From positions 1 through 64,000 of the forward strand of contig CAYSEF010000004.1 in NCBI GenBank assembly GCA_964430105.1: DNA of 64,000 nt, in the 5' to 3' direction. Below are positions 17,080 to 25,085 of the stretch, in pieces. The notes beneath the pieces are model-generated. The model made no database searches and had not been told where the DNA came from. It saw only the letters and a list, made by a program, of their open reading frames with translations. Within the stretch, counting starts at the first letter, position 1. Each line of letters opens with the position of its first letter. This stretch comes from UMGS1696 sp964430105. Lineage in GTDB: Bacteria > Bacillota > Clostridia > Oscillospirales > CAG-272. The translations under genes were made by a program, and so were the position numbers.

Positions 17080-17592
17080 ATGATTTTTGAAAAAACACTT
17101 CTTCCAAACGAAATGTTCGATAATTTCGAGTGCGTTACTGCGGAGCATTTGCATGAGCTGGGAATATCGTATATTTTTTGCGATATTGATAATACCCTCG
17201 CAACATACGATGATCCAACGCCACCTGAGAAGGTAGTGAAATGGTGCAGGCGAATGAATGAGTGTGGTATAACAGTTTCTTTTGTGTCAAATAATGACGA
17301 GGAGCGTGTCGCACTGTTCAATAAATCCTTTGGATATACCGCATATTCTAAGGCACATAAACCTCTTATCGGTAAATTAAAACGTGCTATGGCTGATGTC
17401 GGTGCGAAAAAGGAAAATTCTGCACTCCTCGGAGATCAGCTTTTGACAGATGCGGCAGCGGGAAATCGTGCAGGGCTTCATGTAATAATAGTTCCTCCGA
17501 TCAAGGATAAGCTGACGTTTTTCTTCAGATTCAAGAGGTGGATCGAAGTGCCATACGTCAAGAAATTCAAGAAGATCAACGATGTAAAATAA
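17080..17592 (+). CDS. YqeG-type HAD IIIA phosphatase
   Basis: The 170-aa protein shows HAD motif I CDIDNTLATYDDP (about residues 30-42, nucleophile Asp first), motif II FVSNND, the Lys of AHKPLIGK, and motif III LLGDQLLTDAAAG. This is the YqeG family, related to mitochondrial PGP phosphatase GEP4; in bacteria a phosphatidylglycerophosphate phosphatase role has been suggested, not shown here. GGAG lies eight bases before the ATG. The M24 peptidase gene follows after 84 bases. Confidence 0.88.
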   Translation: MIFEKTLLPNEMFDNFECVTAEHLHELGISYIFCDIDNTLATYDDPTPPEKVVKWCRRMNECGITVSFVSNNDEERVALFNKSFGYTAYSKAHKPLIGKLKRAMADVGAKKENSALLGDQLLTDAAAGNRAGLHVIIVPPIKDKLTFFFRFKRWIEVPYVKKFKKINDVK

Positions 17593-17676
17593 ATGACTAC
17601 ATAAAAAATCTTGCATTTTATAAGTTTTTTTATGTAGTATCTGAAATACTAACTTTAGAAAAGAAGGTATACAAAA

Positions 17677-18753
17677 ATGACAAAAATGGAATACCGCTAT
17701 AATACTCTCCGTGCTAAGATGCGTGAGAGGGGAATTGACGCAGTTTATGTTAATTCCGCAGAAAATCATCTCTATATGTCAGGCTTTGATAATCCGGATG
17801 GCTGGATGTTTATAACTCTTGAAAAGTCGTATCTTTTTGCAGATTTCCGTTATATTGAAGCAGCTAAAGCAGAAGCAACCGAGCTTTGTGAAGTTTGCCT
17901 GCCGAATAAGCCAACTATTCAGGAGATAGTTCGTGATTTTAATATTAAGACCATAGGCTATGAGGACAGACGACTCACCTGTGCTTCTCTTGATTCAATT
18001 AAGCACTCACTTGACGGAATGGGTGTTGAATATGCTCCGATAGGCGGTATTTTTACTGAAATACGCTCTTATAAATCACCTGATGAGGTTGAAAATATTC
18101 TTGCGGCTCAAAAAATTGCAGAAGGTGCTTTTGAGCATATACTGAAAACCATCACCTATGATATGACCGAAACTGAGGTTGCAGCTGAGCTTGAATACTA
18201 CATGAAGAAAAACGGAAGTGATAAGCCGTCGTTTGATACTATAGCAGTGTCCGGTAGCGCATCCTCCAGACCTCATGGCGTTCCGAGAAAGGTAAAGCTT
18301 GAAAAAGGCTTCCTTACAATGGACTATGGTGCAATGGTAAACGGCTATCATTCTGATATGACTCGTACTATTGTTATCGGCAAGGCTGACGATGATATGA
18401 AAAAGCTCTATAATACGGTACTTACTGCACAGCTTGCAGCTATTGAAGCTATCACTGAGGGCGTAAAAAATGCCGATATGGATAAGGTAGCACGAGATAT
18501 CATCTATGGTGCAGGATACGAAGGTTGCTTCGGCCATAGCCTTGGTCATGGAGTTGGTCTTGAAATACATGAAGCTCCAAACCTTTCACCCAGCTCAGGC
18601 GATCTGACCTTGAAGGTAGGACAGATTGTTACAGTTGAGCCAGGTATCTATATTGAAGGAAAATACGGTTGCCGTATCGAGGATATGGTGCTCATCGAAG
18701 AAGGCGGTAAGAGAAATCTTACAAATTGTCCGAAGGAACTCATTGAGGTATAA
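17677..18753 (+). CDS. M24 family aminopeptidase (Xaa-Pro aminopeptidase)
   Basis: The 358-aa enzyme has a creatinase-like N-terminal domain (about 1-125) and a pita-bread catalytic domain with the metal ligands in order: MDYGAMVNGYHSDMTR (two Asp), GHSLGHGVGLEIHE (His), TVEPGIYI (Glu) and CRIEDMVLI (Glu). It removes N-terminal residues preceding proline from peptides in the cytosol. Full length for a short-form PepQ/PepP-like enzyme. AGAAGG precedes the ATG. The hairpin at 18786 ends it. Confidence 0.92.
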   Translation: MTKMEYRYNTLRAKMRERGIDAVYVNSAENHLYMSGFDNPDGWMFITLEKSYLFADFRYIEAAKAEATELCEVCLPNKPTIQEIVRDFNIKTIGYEDRRLTCASLDSIKHSLDGMGVEYAPIGGIFTEIRSYKSPDEVENILAAQKIAEGAFEHILKTITYDMTETEVAAELEYYMKKNGSDKPSFDTIAVSGSASSRPHGVPRKVKLEKGFLTMDYGAMVNGYHSDMTRTIVIGKADDDMKKLYNTVLTAQLAAIEAITEGVKNADMDKVARDIIYGAGYEGCFGHSLGHGVGLEIHEAPNLSPSSGDLTLKVGQIVTVEPGIYIEGKYGCRIEDMVLIEEGGKRNLTNCPKELIEV

Positions 18754-18785
18754 TTCCTGCTCAGCGTGAATTGAATAGTATAAAA

Positions 18786-18832
18786 ATCCCACAGGACTTA
18801 CTTTAAGCGTACAGCTCCTGCGGGATTTTTTC
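18786..18832 (+). terminator. Terminator of the M24 peptidase gene
   Basis: ATCCCACAGGA (18786-18796) pairs with TCCTGCGGGAT (18816-18826) with one mismatch, followed by Ts. A-rich sequence on the left may also serve the converging gene. Confidence 0.85.
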
Positions 18833-18863
18833 TGTATTTTCTTTTGTATATCGCAAGCTACTT

Positions 18864-19415
18864 CTATGCACATTTACTGCTATTCAAACAGCTTCTGAGC
18901 TCGCAAAGCTTTCCACTGAATAAAGGCGTTAATTCTTCAATTTCAAGAAAATCAGTCGGGTGCATCAGCGTTGGCTGCTTAGGGAGTGCAACTATTTCAC
19001 AGTCGTTTAGTAATTTCGCTACAAACTGAGAACAAAAGAAGTGCTTTGGAATTTCAAAGGGTATATTAAATTTACATAACAGCAGTCCGACTATGCTGTA
19101 TTTATATTTATGTGAATTAGAGAACATATTGTATAGCTTAGTTTTCAGAGCAAAATATTCGCTTTCCGTGATACTTAGTGTAAGAACCATACAGGGAATG
19201 TTCTGTTGATTTTTGTAAAATCCACGATCTATATGCTCCTCAACCAAACCGGCAGGAAGTGGCAAAGATGCATATTTTCTCGCAAATGAATACATTGAAT
19301 TTATATTATCATTAAACGCTATTGATACATGAGTATAGGTTTCGCCTGTGAAATGGTGTATCAATCGTGACATAATGCTCGTTGATTGTGTTAGAATTAT
19401 GTAAATATTCTTCAT
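18864..19415 (-). CDS. Permuted papain-like (YiiX/NlpC-P60-like) protein
   Basis: The 183-aa protein has an early His in GETYTHVSIAF (about residues 24-34) and a later Cys in HFFCSQFVAKLL (about residues 125-136). The His-before-Cys order and the CSQFV context match permuted papain/NlpC-P60 amidases such as YiiX/YebB. Substrates of this group may be peptides, amides or lipids. There is no signal peptide, so it probably acts inside the cell. The RBS (GCGAGC) is weak, but a good promoter is present at 19472. Confidence 0.65.
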   Translation of the reverse strand: MKNIYIILTQSTSIMSRLIHHFTGETYTHVSIAFNDNINSMYSFARKYASLPLPAGLVEEHIDRGFYKNQQNIPCMVLTLSITESEYFALKTKLYNMFSNSHKYKYSIVGLLLCKFNIPFEIPKHFFCSQFVAKLLNDCEIVALPKQPTLMHPTDFLEIEELTPLFSGKLCELRSCLNSSKCA

Positions 19416-19471
19416 TTTTTGCTCGCTTTGCTTGAAATTGACCTAAAAACCATGGTTTATTTGCTGATAGT

Positions 19472-19500
19472 ATTATACACCACTTGATTTTTTCAGTCAA
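19472..19500 (-). promoter_or_regulatory. Promoter of the permuted papain-like gene
   Basis: Minus strand TTGACT (19495-19500), 17 bases, TATAAT (19472-19477). Confidence 0.75.
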
Positions 19501-19577
19501 TTAAGAGAAAATTAAAGATACCAATGTGAAAAATTAAAATTTCATTAAAATAACTGCGAGAAATTTGTCGAAACCTA

Positions 19578-19606
19578 TTGCAATTTTATTCATAACGTGT
19601 TAAAAT
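19578..19606 (+). promoter_or_regulatory. Promoter of the glycine-riboswitch symporter transcript
   Basis: TTGCAA (19578-19583), 17 bases, TAAAAT (19601-19606). Transcription would start about 75 bases before the aptamer core. Confidence 0.7.
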
Positions 19607-19684
19607 ACATTCAGTATTTGACCGTGCGACATGATGTTGTCAGAAAAGATGTGCATTTTTTGCGTAGCTTGACTGATAGCGGAT

Positions 19685-19778
19685 CGCACTCCGGAGAATC
19701 TCATGTTAAAATGAGTGCCGAAGGGGCAAGGAGAGCTGTGTGTTCTCTAATCTCTCAGGCGAAAGGACGGAGCGGTAT
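19685..19778 (+). ncRNA. Glycine riboswitch (single aptamer)
   Basis: The conserved glycine aptamer parts appear in order: CCGGAGAATCTC (19691-19702), TGCCGAAGGGGCAAGG (19716-19731) and TCTCAGGCGAAAGGACGGAG (19753-19772). These match the P1/P3 core of glycine riboswitches. Only one complete aptamer is seen; the 75 bases upstream contain small hairpins but not a second consensus core. It controls the alanine/glycine symporter gene through the terminator at 19821. Confidence 0.92.
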
Positions 19779-19820
19779 ATCATATTTTATACAGCTTATA
19801 ACGTCATTTGTTTTCTTCGG

Positions 19821-19849
19821 AACAGTCGATTAACTCGATTGTTTTTTTT
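19821..19849 (+). terminator. Expression-platform terminator of the glycine riboswitch
   Basis: AACAGTCGA (19821-19829) pairs with TCGATTGTT (19835-19843), one G-T pair, followed by six Ts. It ends 18 bases before the symporter ATG, so it acts as a leader attenuator. Confidence 0.8.
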
Positions 19850-19867
19850 ATTTTATTGGAGGAACTT

Positions 19868-21268
19868 ATGGATACTTTATCTCAGATCGTAAAAACGATC
19901 AACACCTATCTGTCGGACTACATTCTTATTTTTCTCTTGATCGGTTGCGGATTGTTCTTCACTATCAAGACAAGATTTGTTCAGGTTCGCTGCTTTGGAG
20001 AGGGAATGAAGGCTATGTTCGGTAACTTCTCGCTCAAAGGTAAAAAACATAGTAGCGGTATGTCGTCATTCCAGGCTCTTGCTACAGCTATTGCTGCACA
20101 GGTCGGTACGGGTAATATCGTCGGTGCCTGCGGTGCTATACTTACAGGTGGTCCCGGTGCTATTTTCTGGATGTGGATTATTGCGTTCTTTGGTATGGCA
20201 ACGATTTATGCCGAAGCTGTACTTGCTCAGGAAACAAGAGTAGTTCAGGATGACGGAACAGTAGTCGGTGGCCCCGTTTACTATATCACAAAGGCTTTCA
20301 AGGGAAAACTTGGTAAGTTCTTTGCAGGACTCTTTGCTTTCTCTATTATAATCGCACTTGGATGTATCGGTGCAATGGTGCAGTCAAACTCTATCGGCTC
20401 TACAATGCATACAGCTTTTGGTATTCCTTCATGGGTTGTAGGTCTTGTAATTGCTTTGATATCCGGATTTATTTTTATCGGAAATGTTCAGCGTCTTGCA
20501 TCTGTTACAGAAAAAATCGTTCCCATAATGGCACTGATATATATTGTAGGCTGTCTGGTTCTCCTTATCTGCCGTATTCAGTATATACCCGAAACCTTCG
20601 CCCTTATTTTCAAGTATGCGTTTAAGCCTAATGCAATCATAGGTGGTGGCTTAGGTTATGCACTCAAAACAGCGATTTCACAGGGTGCAAAAAGAGGCTT
20701 GTTCTCAAATGAAGCAGGTATGGGTTCTACACCTCATGCACACGCTATTGCAAATGTAAAAAAGCCTCATGATCAGGGCGTTATTGCAATGATGGGTGTG
20801 TTTGTTGATACATTTGTTGTATTGAATCTCACTGCTCTTACTGTTATCTCCACTCTTTATGCAGGCGATGGTATTCTTGCAGGTGGTGCAGTAGAAGGTG
20901 TTGGCGGTGATAATATGGCACAGCTTGCATTCTCGTCAGTTTTCGGTGAAACATTCGGTAATGCGTTCGTAGCAATATGCTTGTTGTTCTTCGCTTTCTC
21001 CACGATACTCGGATGGAATCTGTTTGCAAAGATAAATGTGGAATACCTGTTTGGTAAAAAGTCTGTTACAGTTCTTTCTGTAGTTGCTGTTATCTTTGTA
21101 TTCCTCGGCTCTATTCTCAAAAATGATTTCGTGTGGGATCTCATGGATATGTTTAACCAGCTTATGGTTATTCCTAACGTACCTTCGCTTATAGCTTTGT
21201 CAGGCATAGTAGCGACATCAGCTGCTGCCGGTGCAAAGATGTATAAGGATAGCAAGAAAAATAAATAA
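19868..21268 (+). CDS. Alanine/glycine:cation symporter (AGCS family)
   Basis: The 466-aa membrane protein has about ten helices and the AGCS signatures VGTGNIVGACGAILTGGPGA (about residues 79-98) and LFSNEAGMGSTPHAHA (about 279-294). It imports alanine or glycine with Na+ or H+. The glycine riboswitch upstream points to glycine as the sensed and probably carried substrate. ATG at 19868 has GGAGG six bases upstream; an earlier in-frame start lies inside the terminator hairpin and is rejected. It ends at a strong shared terminator. Confidence 0.95.
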   Translation: MDTLSQIVKTINTYLSDYILIFLLIGCGLFFTIKTRFVQVRCFGEGMKAMFGNFSLKGKKHSSGMSSFQALATAIAAQVGTGNIVGACGAILTGGPGAIFWMWIIAFFGMATIYAEAVLAQETRVVQDDGTVVGGPVYYITKAFKGKLGKFFAGLFAFSIIIALGCIGAMVQSNSIGSTMHTAFGIPSWVVGLVIALISGFIFIGNVQRLASVTEKIVPIMALIYIVGCLVLLICRIQYIPETFALIFKYAFKPNAIIGGGLGYALKTAISQGAKRGLFSNEAGMGSTPHAHAIANVKKPHDQGVIAMMGVFVDTFVVLNLTALTVISTLYAGDGILAGGAVEGVGGDNMAQLAFSSVFGETFGNAFVAICLLFFAFSTILGWNLFAKINVEYLFGKKSVTVLSVVAVIFVFLGSILKNDFVWDLMDMFNQLMVIPNVPSLIALSGIVATSAAAGAKMYKDSKKNK

Positions 21269-21275
21269 ATAAATC

Positions 21276-21324
21276 GGCTGTCGTGTTCTCATTACAAACC
21301 TTGAGAATACGACAGCCTTTTTTT
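21276..21324. terminator. Terminator between the symporter and the lysis-like cassette
   Basis: GGCTGTCGTGTTCTCA (21276-21291) pairs with TGAGAATACGACAGCC (21302-21317) with one mismatch, followed by seven Ts. Confidence 0.9.
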
Positions 21325-21535
21325 ACTTGTTTTCTGATTTCAGCCTTGCATAAGCCGCATCAATTTCAGCTTCACCGAAAATATATGATATCACTGAAAT
21401 AGCTGACGTTACTACACCTGCTATCTGTGCATAGTCATTTTCTTCAATTCCGAATGCCGCAGCAATGCCTACTGCAAGTCCACATAGTGCCACCCATAGC
21501 TTGCGTGAGGCTAACTTTTTAAGAAATGTTTTCAT
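21323..21535 (-). CDS. Phage-type holin
   Basis: The 70-aa protein has a basic head (MKTFLKKLASRKLW), two hydrophobic segments (about residues 15-30 and 36-52) and a charged tail (AEIDAAYARLKSENK), the usual size and profile of small phage holins in Firmicutes. Its start overlaps the stop of the M23 peptidase gene by four bases. Holins make membrane lesions that let endolysins reach the wall. Here no other phage genes surround it, so it may be a remnant or a domesticated cassette. Confidence 0.75.
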   Translation of the reverse strand: MKTFLKKLASRKLWVALCGLAVGIAAAFGIEENDYAQIAGVVTSAISVISYIFGEAEIDAAYARLKSENK

Positions 21536-22167
21536 ATTTTCTCTCCTTTAATTAAATTTAATATAAGATCATATAGACGAAACAAAAATACAACAGCTTC
21601 TTCGCGTGTACATGACGAACTAAGCTTAAAATTGCCGTGTTCATCGCCTTTGAGTATACCGTTTTCGTGTGCCCACTTGACTGCATTTTCTGCCCATTCA
21701 TGCAGTGCAGAAGAATTGCATGGTTGAATATGCTCATATCCCGTTATGTTTGGAATTCCGAGATATTCGGCGGCGTTTATTTGCTTGTCATTGCGACGAA
21801 CTTCAAAATGCAGATGTGAACCGGTCGATTTGCCACTTGAGCCTTCTACAGCTATAAGCTGACCGTCAGATATTCTTTCTCCAACCTCTACCAATCGCTT
21901 TGCAAGATGACAGTAGTATACTATCTCTCCTCCGTCAGCTTGAATTGCTATGTAATTTCCCCATTCTGAAGTCCTGTCATTTTTATCCGAAACAATGCGT
22001 GAACGAATTACTGTGCCTGAGCTGACACTGAAAACAGCTTTATCCTCTCCGACAAGATCCAGACCACCGTGCCATGCTCCGGCTTCGTTTGTTATCGGAT
22101 CAATACGATATCCATAACAGCTCGTTATTTTGAAAAAACCTTTGTAAGGGTAATTTGTTCGGCTCAT
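21532..22167 (-). CDS. M23 (LytM) endopeptidase with C-terminal SLH domain
   Basis: The 211-aa protein has an M23 peptidase domain: the metal-binding AWHGGLDLVG (about residues 27-36) and GSHLHFEVRR (about 116-125). Residues 150-200 form a single S-layer-homology motif (EWAENAVKWAHENGILKGD). M23 enzymes cut peptidoglycan cross-bridges; SLH domains bind cell-wall polymers. There is no signal peptide, which fits release through the adjacent holin. ATG overlaps the preceding stop as TAATG. Confidence 0.88.
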   Translation of the reverse strand: MSRTNYPYKGFFKITSCYGYRIDPITNEAGAWHGGLDLVGEDKAVFSVSSGTVIRSRIVSDKNDRTSEWGNYIAIQADGGEIVYYCHLAKRLVEVGERISDGQLIAVEGSSGKSTGSHLHFEVRRNDKQINAAEYLGIPNITGYEHIQPCNSSALHEWAENAVKWAHENGILKGDEHGNFKLSSSCTREEAVVFLFRLYDLILNLIKGEKI

Positions 22168-22493
22168 TATTCCTCCTTCGTGATTTGCTGTTCGGCTGAA
22201 TGTGTTTGCAGGTTGAGCGTCGCTTCATATAACGCAGTTGCAACGTCATTTCCGCCCAGTGCGTGATATGCACCGTACATTCTTCTCAGCGATTCTTTGG
22301 CGTATACAGGGCAGTAGCCTTCATTGGTGTATCGCTCATGATAAGAAATTATCTGCGCCCGAAGCAGACATTGTACTCCTGTACTGATTGCTTTGTCGTG
22401 CTGTTTTTTCATGCGGATATATGTTCCTATCCCTGATACTGTCCCACCTAATATAAACGGAATTGCCCATTCGATAATATTTTTTATAATCAA
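22167..22493 (-). CDS. Small membrane-anchored protein of the lysis-like cassette
   Basis: The 108-aa product has one N-terminal hydrophobic helix (IIEWAIPFILGGTVSGIGTYI, about residues 5-25) followed by a soluble part rich in His and Tyr. AAAGGAGG sits five bases before TTG at 22491-22493, so TTG is the start; an upstream in-frame ATG (22523) would place the RBS inside the gene. Similar proteins occur beside holin/endolysin genes in clostridial phages, but I do not know the function. Confidence 0.65.
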   Translation of the reverse strand: MIIKNIIEWAIPFILGGTVSGIGTYIRMKKQHDKAISTGVQCLLRAQIISYHERYTNEGYCPVYAKESLRRMYGAYHALGGNDVATALYEATLNLQTHSAEQQITKEE

Positions 22494-22606
22494 AATAACC
22501 TCCTTTCCGCACATTTTCACCAAAGTCAGTATAACATAAGCGGAGAATTATTTCGTCCCGAATTTGTCCCGGAAAATTTGCTTTGAAAAAGTATATCTTA
22601 AATAAC

Positions 22607-22635
22607 TTGCATCACTATAAAAACTGTGATATAAT
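22607..22635 (+). promoter_or_regulatory. Promoter of the zinc-ribbon membrane protein gene
   Basis: TTGCAT (22607-22612), 17 bases, TATAAT (22630-22635). Confidence 0.75.
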
Positions 22636-22667
22636 GTAGAAAAGAAAACAAAAAATGGGGTGTTTGT

Positions 22668-23249
22668 GTGGCATATTGTTGTAATTGCGGTGTTGAAATT
22701 CCCGAAAGTGATCGAACAAGACTTTGCGACAGATGTAAAAAAATACTTCTGCCGTTTGTAAAATTTATGGATGCATCAACTTCATCGGGCGTGAAACGGC
22801 TTATTTCAAATGAACAGAATCTTCGCAATGCCGGAGTGACCGACAGTGGTATGGATTATCTTCTGAAGGTCTGTGAACTGCATGATAAAAAGAAAATGCA
22901 GGAGCGAAAAGAGCGTGAAGCTGCGAAAATGACTGCTGAATCAGAGCCGATTCAAAAAGAACAGCATATCGATACGAACGAAAATTACTCAGAAACCGAG
23001 CTTCCAATGGATGAACCGCTTGACTTCATTCGTGAATCCTATGGAGGATTTCTTCCTGCTGCACAAATTATTCTTATAATTGCAGGAGTCGCCTTTGGAG
23101 CATGGTGCGTGTATGAAATTGTTTTGCTAAAGGAATTTGATGTGGCTTCCCTTGCCGGTGGAATTGTATCGTTTGCATCTGCATATGTGGCAAATATTGC
23201 AAAAAAGATAGCACATGACATCAATGAGATTAAAAAACGATATAGATAA
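22668..23249 (+). CDS. Zinc-ribbon membrane protein of unknown function
   Basis: The 193-aa product begins with a zinc-ribbon: CCNCGVEI and CDRCKK (Cys pairs at about residues 4-7 and 20-23). A charged, probably coiled region follows (KKKMQERKEREAAKM), then a hydrophobic hairpin at about residues 133-180 (AAQIILIIAGVAFGAWCVY and SLAGGIVSFASAYVANIA). The start is GTG at 22668 with GGGGTG upstream. No function can be given; zinc-ribbon plus two helices is common in Firmicutes orphans. Confidence 0.7.
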   Translation: MAYCCNCGVEIPESDRTRLCDRCKKILLPFVKFMDASTSSGVKRLISNEQNLRNAGVTDSGMDYLLKVCELHDKKKMQERKEREAAKMTAESEPIQKEQHIDTNENYSETELPMDEPLDFIRESYGGFLPAAQIILIIAGVAFGAWCVYEIVLLKEFDVASLAGGIVSFASAYVANIAKKIAHDINEIKKRYR

Positions 23250-23255
23250 ATAAAA

Positions 23256-23288
23256 AAAGCGGTGTGTAATGCATCGCTTTCTTTGTTT
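23256..23288 (+). terminator. Terminator of the zinc-ribbon protein gene
   Basis: AAAGCGGTG (23256-23264) pairs with CATCGCTTT (23272-23280), followed by a T-rich run. Confidence 0.75.
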
Positions 23289-23383
23289 ATACAATAGAAA
23301 TAAAAAGGTAATAAAAAAGACATAAATATCCCTTTTGAAAGTTTTGTTCAGTACACGTTTTATCGGGCTTTTTTACATTTTTC

Positions 23384-23412
23384 TTGTAAATTGCGCATAT
23401 ATGGTGTATAAT
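23384..23412 (+). promoter_or_regulatory. Promoter of the CAT-like gene (and probably trxB-nadE)
   Basis: TTGTAA (23384-23389), 17 bases, TATAAT (23407-23412). Confidence 0.7.
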
Positions 23413-23451
23413 ATAACCAAGTTTATTATTACATCATTACGGAGAAATATT

Positions 23452-24135
23452 ATGAGTGCATATGGCGAACACAGACTTATCGACAAGGAAACATGGCATA
23501 GATACGAGCATTTTCGCCATTTTTATGATGAAGCACCATGCGTTATATCACTTTGCGATGACATTGATGTGACTGAACTCAAGAATGCTTGCCACGATAC
23601 AGAAAATTCATTCTATTTGGCAATGCTTTATGCTGTGTCGTTCGTTGTCAATTCGCATGAAGAATTTCGTTTGACTGCTGTGGATTCACCGGAATTTCCT
23701 GTGGTTATGCCGGCACTTTGGGATGCAGTCAATCCCGTACACAACGTCTTTCACGAGGATACCGAAACATATACGAGTATTTTTACTCTTTGGGATAATG
23801 ATTATGAAACATTTGTAAAGTACGCACGGGAAGATATCGCAAAAGCAAAAAATCTCCGTGTGATGAGTATTCCATGTGGTAATAATACATTTGAAGCATC
23901 GTGTGTTCCGTGGAGACATTTTACGCAAGTAGGAGTGCAGATAGAAGCATTCGGATTGTCGCCCGTAATAGCGTGGGGTGGATTTAAGACGGATGGTGAA
24001 CGGATAAAAATGCCTTTGTCGATACAAATACATCATGCGGCAGCCGACGGATATCATCTTGCACGATTTTTGAATGAAGTTGAAGAAATAGCGACGAAGC
24101 TTGCGAAGGATATGATCGTGCATAAAAATCGCTGA
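23452..24135 (+). CDS. Chloramphenicol acetyltransferase-like acyltransferase
   Basis: The 227-aa protein aligns by eye with the CatA fold: RYEHFRHFYDEAPC near the start, PWRHFTQVGVQ in the middle and the catalytic motif IHHAAADGYHLARF (about residues 196-209; catalytic His second). The classical HHxxxDG is present. True CAT confers resistance, but many such chromosomal CatA-like proteins act on unknown substrates, so resistance should not be assumed. ATG at 23452 has GGAG seven bases upstream; the longer upstream frame begins before the promoter. trxB follows after 22 bases. Confidence 0.82.
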   Translation: MSAYGEHRLIDKETWHRYEHFRHFYDEAPCVISLCDDIDVTELKNACHDTENSFYLAMLYAVSFVVNSHEEFRLTAVDSPEFPVVMPALWDAVNPVHNVFHEDTETYTSIFTLWDNDYETFVKYAREDIAKAKNLRVMSIPCGNNTFEASCVPWRHFTQVGVQIEAFGLSPVIAWGGFKTDGERIKMPLSIQIHHAAADGYHLARFLNEVEEIATKLAKDMIVHKNR

Positions 24136-24157
24136 AAATCAAACTAAGGAGCAAAAA

Positions 24158-25081
24158 ATGGCAGAAATAACCTATGATATAGCAATAATTGGCGGTGGCC
24201 CTGCGGGATATACATCAGCACTTTACGCAGGTAGAGCCGGATATAAAGCAGTAGTGTTTGAAAAAGCATCGCCCGGTGGCCAGATGGGTATTACTTCATC
24301 TATTGAAAATTACCCCGGATACGAGGCTGTAGAGGGATTTGAGCTTGCTATGAAAATGCAGGCTCAGGCAGAAAAATTTGGTGCGAATATCGTTTATGAA
24401 GCGGTAACATCACTTGAACTCGATGACAAAAATAAGATAGTTCGCACAGATTCCACTGAATTTGCTGTGAAAGCTGTTGTTTTGGCAATGGGAGCGAAAC
24501 CCAGACTTCTCGGTGTGCAAGGCGAGCGTGAATATAGTGGACGTGGTGTTTCTTATTGTGCCACATGCGATGGAATGTTCTTCCGTGGTAAAACAGTGGT
24601 TGTAAACGGAGGCGGTGACACTGCGTTTGAGGATGCGCTGTATTTGTCAAATATATGCTCTAAGGTGATTTTAGTGCATCGCAGAGATTCCTATCGTGCA
24701 GCACCTTCACAGGTTAAGAAAGCCGAAGCAAGAGAGAATATCGAATTCATCAAGAATGCAAATATAAGTGAAGTAATTGGCGATGGCAAGTTCGTTACAG
24801 CAGTAAAATTGACTGATGTTAATACAGGAGCTGAAACTACAGTTGATTGTAGTGGAATTTTTGTTGCTGTAGGAAGAATTCCCGAGACATCGCTTGTTCA
24901 GGGAAAGCTTGATCTTGACAACAGTGGGTATGTTGTTGCAGATGAAAGTACAAAGACATCTGTTGAAGGAGTTTTTGCGGCAGGAGACGTGCGTACAAAA
25001 GCACTCAGACAGATAGTGACAGCTTGTGCTGACGGTGCTATGGCGATACACTTTGCGGAAGAAATTTTAGACAGGATGTGA
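24158..25081 (+). CDS. trxB: Thioredoxin reductase
   Basis: The 307-aa flavoprotein has the FAD-binding GGGPAGYTSALYAGRAG (about residues 12-28), the redox-active CATCDG (about 132-137), the NADPH-binding GGGDTAFEDAL (about 149-159) and the C-terminal GVFAAGDVR. It passes electrons from NADPH to thioredoxin in the cytosol. Length is standard. nadE begins four bases after its stop, so the two are co-transcribed, linking redox balance to NAD supply. Confidence 0.96.
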   Translation: MAEITYDIAIIGGGPAGYTSALYAGRAGYKAVVFEKASPGGQMGITSSIENYPGYEAVEGFELAMKMQAQAEKFGANIVYEAVTSLELDDKNKIVRTDSTEFAVKAVVLAMGAKPRLLGVQGEREYSGRGVSYCATCDGMFFRGKTVVVNGGGDTAFEDALYLSNICSKVILVHRRDSYRAAPSQVKKAEARENIEFIKNANISEVIGDGKFVTAVKLTDVNTGAETTVDCSGIFVAVGRIPETSLVQGKLDLDNSGYVVADESTKTSVEGVFAAGDVRTKALRQIVTACADGAMAIHFAEEILDRM

Positions 25082-25085
25082 ATAT

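Noticed and set aside
19607..19684. A second (tandem) glycine aptamer upstream of the first
   Set aside because: Only small hairpins are present; the conserved GGAGA and CCGAAGGGGCAA elements are not repeated.
23452..24135. Chloramphenicol resistance gene
   Set aside because: The CAT fold and HHxxxDG motif are present, but many chromosomal CatA-like proteins do not give resistance; I keep only the family name.
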